Below are positions 47,661-58,030 of a stretch of 64,000 nt of DNA, one piece after another; positions within the stretch are counted from its first letter, which is position 1; every line of letters starts with the position of its first letter. The DNA lies in NCBI GenBank assembly GCA_026874595.1, contig CM049322.1:7363900-7427899 (forward strand), given 5' to 3'. The DNA is from Sipunculus nudus (Eukaryota > Annelida > Sipuncula > Golfingiida > Sipunculidae). The translations under genes were made by a program, and so were the position numbers. The notes under the pieces were generated by a model that did no database searches, had not been told where the DNA came from, and saw only the letters and a list, made by a program, of their open reading frames with translations.

Positions 47661-48689
47661 AATTTATATTTTTTTAATTTATTCTCTTTTTTTTGCGTCA
47701 GACTTTAAAATTTTATTCTTATCTTGTTATTTTTTATTTATTTATAAATTTTAAAAGTTTTTTTAACACTTCTGCCGAGCCAATTTTCCCACAAGTGCCA
47801 GGGCCTACAACAGTCTCAAGGAGGTCCGGGTGATTCAGTTCCAGGTGTCAATTTGCTGATAATGATGAAGTGATCATTCATCACACCTCGGTCTTGCACA
47901 AAGTAAGTGGCCAAAATATGCCCTAATATAAAACTGGACACATATTTTCAAGGTCATCGCTTTCGTTTGTTTCAAAGGAAGACTCTTACATGGACAGGCT
48001 CTTCAGCTGACCTTTGACCTTACGGTATTCGCTGGATAGCCGTGTCGTCAAGTGAATGCTACACGGAATTAACTCACACTAAAACAAGTCGTGAACCTTG
48101 GATTTGTTCACGCTCCACACATCTTTCCTGCTTAGGAATAATCCAGCTCACTAATGAATTACACATTAATCCATGTCAGGCAACGATACCAGTTTATAAA
48201 TGAACTACTACTAATCTGCGAAGAGTTTATTGATAAATGTGAGAGATTTCTTACTGAAAATCGCTGATAAATATATGACGTGTATACGCGTCATAGGCTT
48301 CGGGGTTATCAGAAAATATGACGCTGCCTAGACGTCATAGGCAGTGAAAAAGTTAATAATTTGTAATTTAAATGACCAGAGTGATTGGACCGGTCCTTCC
48401 TCAGTACCGGCCCGCAGTCAGCTAGATCTGACCAGGACCCGAGTGCTATGGTGGTGGACCGGTCAGGTCCGTACTTCTGGATCCAATCAACGTATACACA
48501 GTTTATCACAGGAACACAAACCCAAATGTGCAAACCCTGTTGGACAACCACAGTCACAAATACACACCAGTTCTTGATGTCGCTTCCGTCCTAGTGCTGC
48601 TCTTCCTGAAACACAGAGCCCTTTCAGACCACAGTTCATGTGCAATAACGTAGTATTATCCGAACTAGAGCTGTTCTGAACTAGATATC
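47661..48689. other. intergenic DNA with short palindromes
   Basis: Near-palindromes occur at 48278-48295 (TGACGTGTATACGCGTCA) and 48323-48350. GGACCGGTCC-type words repeat at 48388-48470. The overlapping frames there disagree in strand and frame, so I call no gene. Confidence 0.4.
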
Positions 48690-49030
48690 CGAAGGAATGC
48701 AAGCCTCCGCCATGTATGGGGTCCCTATTGTTGGATGCTCCACAACCCGGTTATTCAGTCAATACTCCAAGGTTCATTCGTAACTAAGTTATTTTACATT
48801 AGTGAATATTCCTAGATGACGTTCCCGAATCCTTATCATGTTCCGAATCCACACCAAAATCTATTAATTTCTTCAGTGTTCAAATCCCGAAATGCACTGA
48901 CATTTCAAGAGATACTGTTCATGATAGGGTGAGTTGTAATGTGATCAAACACATGTACAAACAGACACGCACACGAACGTACAATTACACACACACGAAC
49001 GGGGATGAAAACATACCCTCACGTCTAAGA
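48690..49030 (+). repeat. dispersed repeat, copy B (partner at 40245-40575)
   Basis: Same ordered blocks as copy A, ending CGGGGATGAAAACATACCCT. A CA-rich stretch replaces part of the GACA-rich segment. Confidence 0.75.
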
Positions 49031-49277
49031 CAAAAATTACATTAGAAGTGGAACACCTGAGCAACTTGGCCATGGTGGTTTGTAGCTGTGTTTGTAAAAT
49101 GGACTTATGTTCATGATGAACGGGAATGGTCCTTTTGAATTTTTATTTTAAACTAATTGAAAGCAAAACCATGAGTAATTTAGTATATAGACTGAAAGCG
49201 TGATGATGTTGCCCGCGGACGGAGAGCCAGCTCTCAACCTAAGCTCTCCGATTGTCAGCTGAGCTGATAATCATACT

Positions 49278-50155
49278 AAGGGTGCCTTTCCATACATGCG
49301 GACCCGCGCAGTACCGCGCGCGCACAGTTGTCCCCTTTCCATACATACGTGCGGGCCCCCGCGCGGGTCCAACATGCGGATGCTGCAGTGTTGGATTTCT
49401 GCGGGGGCCCTCATACGGATGCTACATGTATATATCAGTAGCAGGGATGTGTCCTTGTCTTTCAAAAGGAGCTGATAGAGCTTATTAGACTGTATAAAAA
49501 TAAATATGACCAGTCTTCATAATAGTTGTCAATGACATTGAGATACGGACCGAGGCCAGCTCTAGTTAGAGTTTGACAGGAAATAGCCAACATTGAAGCC
49601 TGTCTGGTTAGATACGGTATTAATCCGTTGCAATCTGCCTCATCACTTAGTATTGTTCCGAAGACAAATTATTCAGGGGAAAATACAGGGCCGATCCGGT
49701 ATTCGAATCCATAACGGTGGCGCACAAGCCTGGCGTTCCAACCGCTTTGTTCGCAATGCGTTTCGGTCCGCTTTTATGTCACCCTATAACATATCCCCTC
49801 TTAAGAGCGTTCTGCTGTCAGAAAAAGACTAATTTTCCCAGGAGTCACACTTTGGTCAGCTTATTCCCTGGGCAACAAAGTTTACCCTTACGTTGGACGA
49901 GCCCCCATTTATTTAAGAAAACATATTTTTCAGGCGAAAATACTGATCCCGGATTCGAACCCATAACGGTGGCGCACATGCCTGGCGTTCCAACCGCTTC
50001 GCTAGCAAAGCAAGCTTCACCAGCGACACAGTTCGGTCCGCTTTTATGTCACCCCCTAACAGTATAAATGTTTACACTGAATACCTTCTTAAAACATTAC
50101 ACTAAAATGTGAGAAATGATTATTATTAGTGCATGCGTTTATGCCAACTGACTGT
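49278..50155. mobile_element. second copy of the CG-rich MITE, split by a SINE insertion and lacking its right end
   Basis: It starts AAGGGTGCCTTTCCATACAT at 49278, with TA just before the AGGGTG, then follows the 42661 element through GATACGG, GACAGGAAATAGCCA and ATCTGCCTCATCA. The match breaks at 49652 and resumes at 50065 with TAAATGTTTACACTGAATA, ending near 50155 after GCATGCGTTTATGCCAACT. The right inverted repeat is missing. Confidence 0.8.
49653..50064 (-). mobile_element. dimeric tRNA-derived SINE insertion
   Basis: A 412-bp insert is bounded by AGTA at 49649-49652 and 50061-50064, a likely target duplication. It contains two related units, about 49672-49790 and 49929-50060, offset by 257 bp. 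On the minus strand each carries a pol III B box (GGTTCGAATCC at 49951-49961 in the intact unit). The intact unit also has a perfect A box, TAGCGAAGCGGTTGG at 49990-50004. The heads look tRNA-like but do not fold into a complete tRNA, so this is a SINE and not a tRNA gene. Confidence 0.7.
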
Positions 50156-50384
50156 TAATAGGGTATATGTTTTCATTTTTAATTACGGTAAAAGCGCTAT
50201 TGCCCCGTCTGCCCCGTCGTGTGTTCCAAGAATGACCCAGTTAGAGAGACTGTACCAAGTATATCATGCTGAGAGGTAAAAAAAGGGCACACTGGGGGTA
50301 AAAAGGGCACACTGTATTGCGTATTCCCTGTTTCCCTGTTGTCTCACTTTAAATTGTCTGAGAAATAATTATCATACTCGAGCG

Positions 50385-50535
50385 TGCGTGCGTGTGTGTG
50401 GGAGGGGGGGGGGGTTAAGGGTGTGCGCGCATGTTTGTTTGTGGATGGGGATGAGTATGCGCACGCGCGTGCGTGTGCGTGGGTGTGTGTGTGTGGGTGC
50501 GAGGGTGGGTATGTGCGTCAGTGTGTGTGTGTTTA
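50385..50535 (+). repeat. GT/GC-rich low-complexity tract
   Basis: TGTG, TGCG and GGGTG repeats with a G run at about 50404-50413. They can form Z-DNA or G-rich structures. Long frames on both strands here are composition artefacts. Confidence 0.8.
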
Positions 50536-50739
50536 GCTTCGTATTAATCGCTACTGATAAATGGCAATCTGAGGACTTGTCCCTCTGTGAGTGGACGATC
50601 TGTGTGACTCTGGAGGAAAAGCTCCTGCTGTCAAGTAGACCGCAGATGTCGGCCGACGACAGTATCATCCACAGCCAGCAAATAGATGTTTGTGTGTTTT
50701 GCGGAATAGTAGTTCTGCACAATTTTATTACAAACGGTC

Positions 50740-50753
50740 CCACTAGATGGCGC
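50740..50753 (+). promoter_or_regulatory. perfect CTCF-consensus match
   Basis: CCACTAGATGGCGC fits all 14 positions of CCASYAGRKGGCRS. Isolated in intergenic DNA. Confidence 0.4.
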
Positions 50754-51892
50754 TTCTGTTCACAATGGTAATAATTTCAGGACAAACTTCGTGATTGTGC
50801 GGCTGGTACGTATTTCCGTGGTATCAATGGGGTATATATACATGGGGTATATATGAACCTGCCCGTATTTCTTTAATTAAACGTTAAAGAAAATCACCGA
50901 TGCTCAAATTTTATTTCTCATCCCTGAGAAAAAAAAAACTGAATTTCATCTATCACTCAGATCAAGGCTATAACCAAATAATTGGCTCTCATATGGGTTT
51001 CAAAATATTCTGTTATATTACTGTAATAATATAAATATGTATGATTATTGTTATGATTTAAAGAATGTATAATTTCATAATTTGCATATAATATGAATAA
51101 GTTGTATATGCAAACTAGATATAAATGCAAATCTTAAGGTTTCTCTTTGTTTGAATGGATGATCTTTCATTGACGCCCTTTTGTTATCAAATGGACTGGA
51201 GAAAATATTCTCTTATATTTCTATAATGGTTATTTATATTTTTCCATTTCTTCATTTTTAGTTCACAATCATTACAATAGAAGAAATATATATGATACTT
51301 TACAAGTGTAATCAGCTGAGCATGATATTATCTGAATGTAAAAGTATCAGAATTTGTCGGTAATTAAGAGCAAAGGATTAATAAAAATGATTTGACAATT
51401 ATAAAGAACAAAGAAATTCCTGAGTAAAAATAACTGAAAAAAATCAACATCCTTTGTCTGATTTCATATAAAAACTTATGACCCCTGCCGTTCATTACAG
51501 GAACTAGCAATAGCTCAAACCCTCACAATCCGAGGCGGCCTCACAACATCCTGTAATTTTTGGAGGTTGGGGGGGGGGGGGTTAAAGTAATCGATACAGA
51601 CCAAAGTAACTAAATTTAAAACATATCAGCAGTGTGTGCATATACATTTTTTTTTAATAAATTTGATTTAAGGGACAACAAACTCATATACATACATATA
51701 TCAGGAACTAACAGTAAAACAAACACATGAACTGAGATTCAGGTTACTAATCGCCTCCTGTTCCAGCTGACAAAACAGGTAACATAACAAAGTTAATGTC
51801 TTACAAAGACCATTACAACACACTGTAATCAGCTGTGACTATAATTGAAATTCTTTAAAAAATGAATAAATTAACAGTCGTAGAACATAGAA
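50754..51892. other. intergenic DNA, no gene recognised
   Basis: AT-rich with a G run at about 51569-51581. Confidence 0.4.
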
Positions 51893-51971
51893 GAGTGGAG
51901 CGTCGTTTTCCGAACACGTCGAGGGACGAGGGTTTCGAATTAACTGTGTTCGGATAAACGACGCTTCACTG
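51893..51971. mobile_element. very short Tigger-like hairpin MITE
   Basis: The left arm AGTGGAGCGTCGTTTTCCGA plus ACAC matches the reverse complement of the right arm, AGTGAAGCGTCGTTTATCCG plus AACAC, over about 24 bp. Only about 32 bp of interior remain. The ends resemble the pogo/Tigger pattern seen at 20909. Confidence 0.6.
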
Positions 51972-52489
51972 TACATTTATTATTTATTAAAAGCGGCCGG
52001 ATAACTGTGTGTTAGTTTTTTTACAGTCAATCTTGTCAATGTTGTTGTAACTACGAGCGCCGGCGGTGACTGGATATACATTACCTATTGGTTACCTTGG
52101 CTCAATTAAAAAAAAAAATTTTATTCTATGAGTGATGACTATGAGCTTCATCCAGCAACTTGCCACAATTCTGAATAATCAGTATAAAAAATCAACGCTC
52201 TTACTCGGTGAAACGTACCTCGGACCAATGTAACCTCTGTATGAAGGAGAAATACAGCATATTACATCACAAAAGCGACAAGTCGATAATCTTTTTGAAC
52301 AGGCGTAGTGATATAGTTTCAAAATGGCGACACTTGAAACTACTGAACCGTGCAAAAAGAAAGTAACAGTAAAAGCTGGGTCCCCCACGAACACCAGTTA
52401 TCTGATGATTGCCCGGGTGCCGATACCGACTACGGCGTTAAGCTCGGACTAATAACACGGTGCTCCAACGTGCGTAACATATAGTATAG

Positions 52490-52545
<56 letters not shown>

Positions 52546-54475
52546 GGTAGTTCGTCAAACGTTTATTCGTTATGTAACCCAGGAAATAACAGAGTGATTG
52601 CAATTACATTGTATGTTTACATCAAAATACTCCGGAGTGTTCGCCAACCAAAACTTTCAGTCAAAATGAGACTCTGCGTTCAACTATTCTTAAGGTTTGC
52701 TGAGAATTAAAATAATATTGTGAAAAGGGTAAGGTGTTAAGAAACATTTTATTACAAAAAAAAAGAATATTCGTATGATGTAGAGACCCACGTGAGAGGT
52801 GAAAATGCGTTTGTTTCCTGTTTGCATTTTCTTTATCATTTTAAATTTTTGTATTGTTATTAAGTTGAATCTAAAAAAAATAAAAGTTGGAAAAAATATG
52901 TTATTTTTAATCATGTTTTCTTTCTCAGGGAAGGGATTATCCTGCACACAAATTACAAGTGAGAATAATTTTACTTTTAATCCTCGTAGTTTTTCCACAT
53001 TTCATGAAAATATGTCATCTAGTCCATCAAAAGCGTTTCTTTTTTCGATTTCACTTTACTAACAAATACATATTTCTTACGCATCTTAATACAATAATAT
53101 TAAGCCCTCCCTATCTGTTCAGATAAATTAATTCTGAGGTAAATGAACAATGAATAGTCTATATCCCATCTACATTATTTAACATTGCTACTTGTTTTAT
53201 ATGACATCCTGGACTTTCTAAGATATGTGTTATTGGAAGGTTCCACAAATATATACCTTGATTTCCACAGAGAACTATTAAAGTTTCCCAACTAAGTCCA
53301 CTGTCAAGAACCTTGAGGGTCCTGCTGGAAACTTATACTAGGTTCTGGAGTAAGGTTCCATATAAAAGTACCCTCGGAAGGTTAGACAAAGAACCCTGTG
53401 TTTAAAAGATCATTTTCAACCTGTAATGAGAATTAAACATACCTAACAAAGCTGTCTTATTTTATTAAACTCCGCTAGAAAACCATGTATCTGACATGTT
53501 TGTCGTGACTTGGAAACTCGTATGCTAAAAAGGGTGTAAGACAGGATTATCGGCATTTACCATAAACTTTGCCATTTTAACGGCCATTTCGTCATTTTCA
53601 ATACATGTTAGTATGTGCTTGGGAAACAACAACAAGCCGTGTAGGACAAAGCAGACATTTCAGACCCGGCATTACGTGTTTACAACTTTCATACAATAAG
53701 GTCAGGTAGATATGATGTCCATAGGCCCTTTCACGTGTCCTGAGTGCAAAACACCAGGTCATATTCGTGTCGCGAGTGCAACGAACTCGTGGGGGGTCTT
53801 TAAAGTTCCAGTTAGAACCCTTAAAGGTTCCCCACTCCCCCCACAAAAACCCTTTTTTGTTTCTACGTCCCTGTAACCCTTTTTTCTTAGCGTGTGCGCA
53901 CTGCTCTATGTCTCCAGCTTGCGTGCTGTGAATAAATATCTTATAGACAGCATTGGGGGTACACCTGCCTAATTTGGAAATATACATATAAGTCGACTTT
54001 ACCCAGAGTTAGGAATTTAAAAAAAAATGTTTTGCGATATTTAAATAATCATTCAACTGAATATTAAATTCACTCTGGTATTTGAATCTTGATTGGTTTC
54101 CCGAAAGCTTACATTCAGGAAATATTCAAGCAATCTTTCCTGGACACTGATCAGATACTTGGCACCACTTTTATATAAAATACCAGGAACCGTTTGAAAA
54201 GATAATTATGTAAGCACTTAATGATTATTCATTTACTGGGAGTATGCATTTTTTTTGTCGGCGGTGTATTGTAAATGGAGTCAACCCTGCGATTAAGGTA
54301 AAACAGGTGATGACAATTAATCCTAGGGTAAACAATTTATGCCAACGACAATTTTTGTAGATTAATATTTAAATTCATTTTCAATATAAATAATTGAACA
54401 TTAATGATAACTGATAGTTTCGGGATGCATGAACAGTAGCACATTGTAAGGGACACATATACAGATAGCACAGAC
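51972..54475. other. intergenic DNA, no gene recognised
   Basis: Contains an AT array at 52492-52541. The frame at 52799-53062 starts with a hydrophobic stretch but is very AT-rich and unsupported. The frame at 53598-53987 runs through a G/C-run repeat fragment near 53800-53890. Confidence 0.4.
52492..52541. repeat. (AT)n microsatellite
   Basis: Uninterrupted AT tract of about 50 bp. Confidence 0.95.
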
Positions 54476-54788
54476 CAGGGCCGAACCTTACCTAATTGGC
54501 GGGGGGCGGCAGTAAACGGGAGACGGTGTTGGAGGTGTTGTCCCCCTCCAATGGTGTGGAAAATTTTTAAAAAATCTATATGTATACTACTGCATTCTGG
54601 TGAATTTTTGCTGTCGTTTATTGGTCAATGGTGGCTAAAACTGTACCTCCCTGAAAAGAGATAAATACTTGTCTGGCAATGGATGCATTTTCACATAGAA
54701 TATCAACTTTTCAATATTTTGTTTTGCATCTTAATTCCCAGGGGGGCAGCTGCCCCCCCCCCCCCCCCCCCCCCAGACTTCGGCCCAG
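54476..54788. mobile_element. MITE-like element with CWGGGCCGAA ends
   Basis: The left end CAGGGCCGAA and the reverse complement of the right end, CTGGGCCGAA, match at 9 of 10 bases across 313 bp of non-coding DNA. A G-rich block lies near the left end and a long C run (about 54756-54774) near the right. Short CAGGG ends suggest a hAT-type element, but I see no clear 8-bp target duplication. Confidence 0.4.
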
Positions 54789-57526
54789 CAGACATGAAGA
54801 GCCCGAATATACGTATGTCGTTTTCACTGTAATATGCTTTTATTCACTTTATTAGGTATCCACATAAATGAGGTACGAATACTTTAAATAGCTTGGCAAT
54901 GTGTCGACAAACATGAACTGGCGGTCTTCTTCAGGTCTTTTTACAAACAAATTTACATGGTAGCGACCTGATAAACCTGAGCTGGGCGATGTCATTCAAG
55001 AGATATATATAAACATTGTGGTGTGTTATGAATCTGCTCCAAGTTGATGTATGCCTGGGCAAACAAGCACACAGCCTCATGTGGGTCCGTGTTTACATGC
55101 ACTAATTGTACTCTGGCACATAACACGGGATCACCCGATGGTAAATGTTAACGGGTATCGATTGAACAAACACGGTGTTTTCGAATATTGTGATATATTT
55201 GGAAGTTTTAAGATACACAGAGTGAGTGTGTGTACGTGTGCGCATGAATATACGCTTTCGTTTGCATGTGCTTACGTGTATATATGTGTATATGTATGAC
55301 TATGTGTGTATGTCTGTGTATGCAATAAATGAACTCTTGCAGTCTAATTCAATGAACATTACTATAAAAGTGCGATAGTACAAAATATTTGGCTCGAATG
55401 AATAGTTTATACACTATGAAACAGGGCGTGCAGTCATCCTTCGGTATTGCACGAGATCTCGGAAGAGAAGAAACACAGAGTTAGGAAAGAAAAGATATCC
55501 GCGGTAAATTTCCATGACGACAATTTTCAAGAACACTTAATTTGTCGCCATAATTGTAACAAAAATACTTTATGTATGATACCATTATAATGTACTTTTC
55601 TTTGAATTTTACATGTCTAATAGAATACTCAAATTCAGGCTAGGTAACTTCATTTAAATTAGAGGTGATGTTTGGTCATTGCTTCACACTTGGACTATAT
55701 AACGTACAGAAACCTTTGATCTGGGTTCATAATGCTTCTTAGTTTACGTATGGGAAATGTGATTGAAAAATGAATAAGAAACAGTATTTATTTTCCCCTA
55801 TCTGTTGGTACCTTCTATACATGTTAGAAATCATGCCCCTGCCTGCCTGGCAATGTGACGGTTGCCGGATAAAACGGATTGATCAGGTGATCTTAAACAC
55901 ACATTATGCTAGCTCCCGTAAACATCATATTTTGGAGGGGCCCAGAACTATGTATTATTATCTCGGGTAAACGATTAGTTCATAGCACCGACAGGCAGGT
56001 GGACAATCAGAGAAAAAGGGGTCTCCAGAAAAAGGTTGTGGCTTCATAGCTGTTGCTTGTCCGTTTAAAGGTTAATTACAAGCCGATCGTAAGTTATCTC
56101 AAGCTTTAGAAAGAACTTTTACTACAGGACAGGCGAAGCGTAAGGCCAAGAAATAAAGGTATGGTTCTCAGGCACTTTTTTCAAAAATCAATTCGGGCGG
56201 GCGATTTTTTTTTGTTTACACGTGTAAACAAGCATACACGTAGAGATGCACAAAAATAATATTTAACAAGATATGCATGTGTGACAGCATGTTAACAGAA
56301 ATATGGAACATTGTGATCATGGTAAGGCAGGAACATCGCGTACATATGTTTGCATTAGATCCTCTTTTTTATCATGTCAAATTTTATAATTAATGAATTT
56401 ATTTTAAAAAAATACATTTGCCATATAATACATATACCTGAAAATATAAGTTAATACACAATTCTGAACTGCATCATCATTATCAGTAATTCTGCACATA
56501 TAATATTACATTATGCGGCCTGGGGTGAGGCAAATATCACAATTTATCTTGGTTTGGGGAGGACTGCAGCACTCACTGCACACCAGTATACTGAAACGGC
56601 TTCATAAAAACAACAATTGACATGTATTTTGAAAACTTGAATAAAAACTAAACTATTATTCAATTCCTTTCAAATATAGATTAAATTCTTACATGTATAA
56701 GCAGTGAAAATCAATCGAAAGTTGGTACAGATACAAAATGTGCCAAAGTCAAAGTTGAGTAAAATTTAACGTACTGATTTTTATATTTATGTTTATAACT
56801 TTAAAAAATCACAAAATTCTTATCTCATTTCTGACATGCAATTAAATGTTGATTAAATAAATTTGTATTATTGAACAAGAGATCAATCAGTGAATAACTG
56901 TGAATGATAATGGTTGAGTAAGAAATGGGAAAGTGAATGTAACAGTACCATTCATGCATTTTCAAGTGGACACTGTGCCATTGCACAAGTTATTCAAAAG
57001 TGATTGGACTAAAATGTGACAGGTAAGGAGGAACGTGCCATTTATAATAAGACAACATTTTAAGTTCTAAAAACTTTAAAAAGACTTAAACTGAATGTAT
57101 TCTAATTTTATTTGCCATCCCTGAAGGTATTGTTTACTTTGGTATACCGAAATATTAATATTTTAAGACATATCTGTGAAAAAAAAAGAAAATATTACCT
57201 GCAGAAAGTAGGTCCATATAGGCCACCTGCAGGTCAAAATTTAATTTGGTGCTGAAGGCTGCCCCGGTTCCTGAGATATTTGGTACCAGACATTACATCA
57301 TGTATGCAAATACATCAATTGTAAAATGTGATGATCAACAAAATTTGAACACCCTTTACAGATTCCATCTTGAAATTAATTTGACAGAATTGTTCCATGT
57401 ATTTGTTTATTATGCGCAGGATTTTACAAAGCTTAACATGTGCTTGACATTCTGATTCGTGTTAGGCGCAAGCCCTGTGCGTTGCTATGGGAACCGCATT
57501 TGCTGAACTTTGGCTTGCTTGCAGAG
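54789..57526. other. intergenic DNA, no gene recognised
   Basis: The frames at 55051-55299 and 55770-55970 have no recognised domain. Mostly AT-rich. Confidence 0.4.
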
Positions 57527-58030
57527 TGTAAACACACAGCTCGTTTGTTGTGTTCTAAAAGCTTCGAGTCTGTCGTTTAAAAGTTTCTGGGATTCGGTTG
57601 TAAAAGCTATAAATAGGGGCTGTGTTTAGAGCCGGGGAGAAGAAAAATACCAGCGGGTACGAAAGGGTGCGACTTTATACAGATTTTATACAGATTCTCT
57701 TCAGTTTGCCTTTGGGAGTTTACCTAAACTTCACTTCTGAATCACAACAGATTGTCTTCGAGATTTAGTTGGACTAATCACCGGGAAGATTTACTTGAAC
57801 TGTTCACGTGGATTAATTGTGCTAAAAGACTCTTGTTGGACTGTGACAGTTGTGGTATCCAGAAATCAAAGCCTAGGAACCGGACTCTGGTGATGTATAT
57901 TTTTATTATTGTTATGTCTTAAAACTGTGTAATTGTTTTGATTTAGTTCAGTGTAATGTTAGGATTGTTCTAAGAATAAATAATAATCATTTGTTAACAA
58001 CAACAAAAAACACTGATTTCTTTATTCATT
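57527..58030 (+). mobile_element. solo-LTR-like element, copy 2
   Basis: TATAAATA at 57608-57615 and AATAAA at 57975-57980, then the same TTTATTCATTCCCC end block as copy 1 at 45844-46430. Divergence between the copies is substantial, with many indels, so they are independent old insertions. Confidence 0.5.

Noticed and set aside
49951-50004. A functional tRNA gene
   Set aside because: A and B boxes are present but the acceptor and anticodon stems do not form. It is repeated with a shared non-tRNA body, so it is a SINE head.
50372-50771. ORFs of 123 and 127 codons on opposite strands
   Set aside because: Both depend on a GT/GC-rich low-complexity tract and have no domain.
53598-53987. 129-codon minus-strand ORF
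   Set aside because: It includes a homopolymer-rich repeat fragment and has no domain.
45844-58030. One 12-kb LTR retrotransposon bounded by the two LTR-like segments
   Set aside because: The segments are too diverged for a pair, no primer-binding site follows the first, and the interior holds unrelated repeats and no pol genes.
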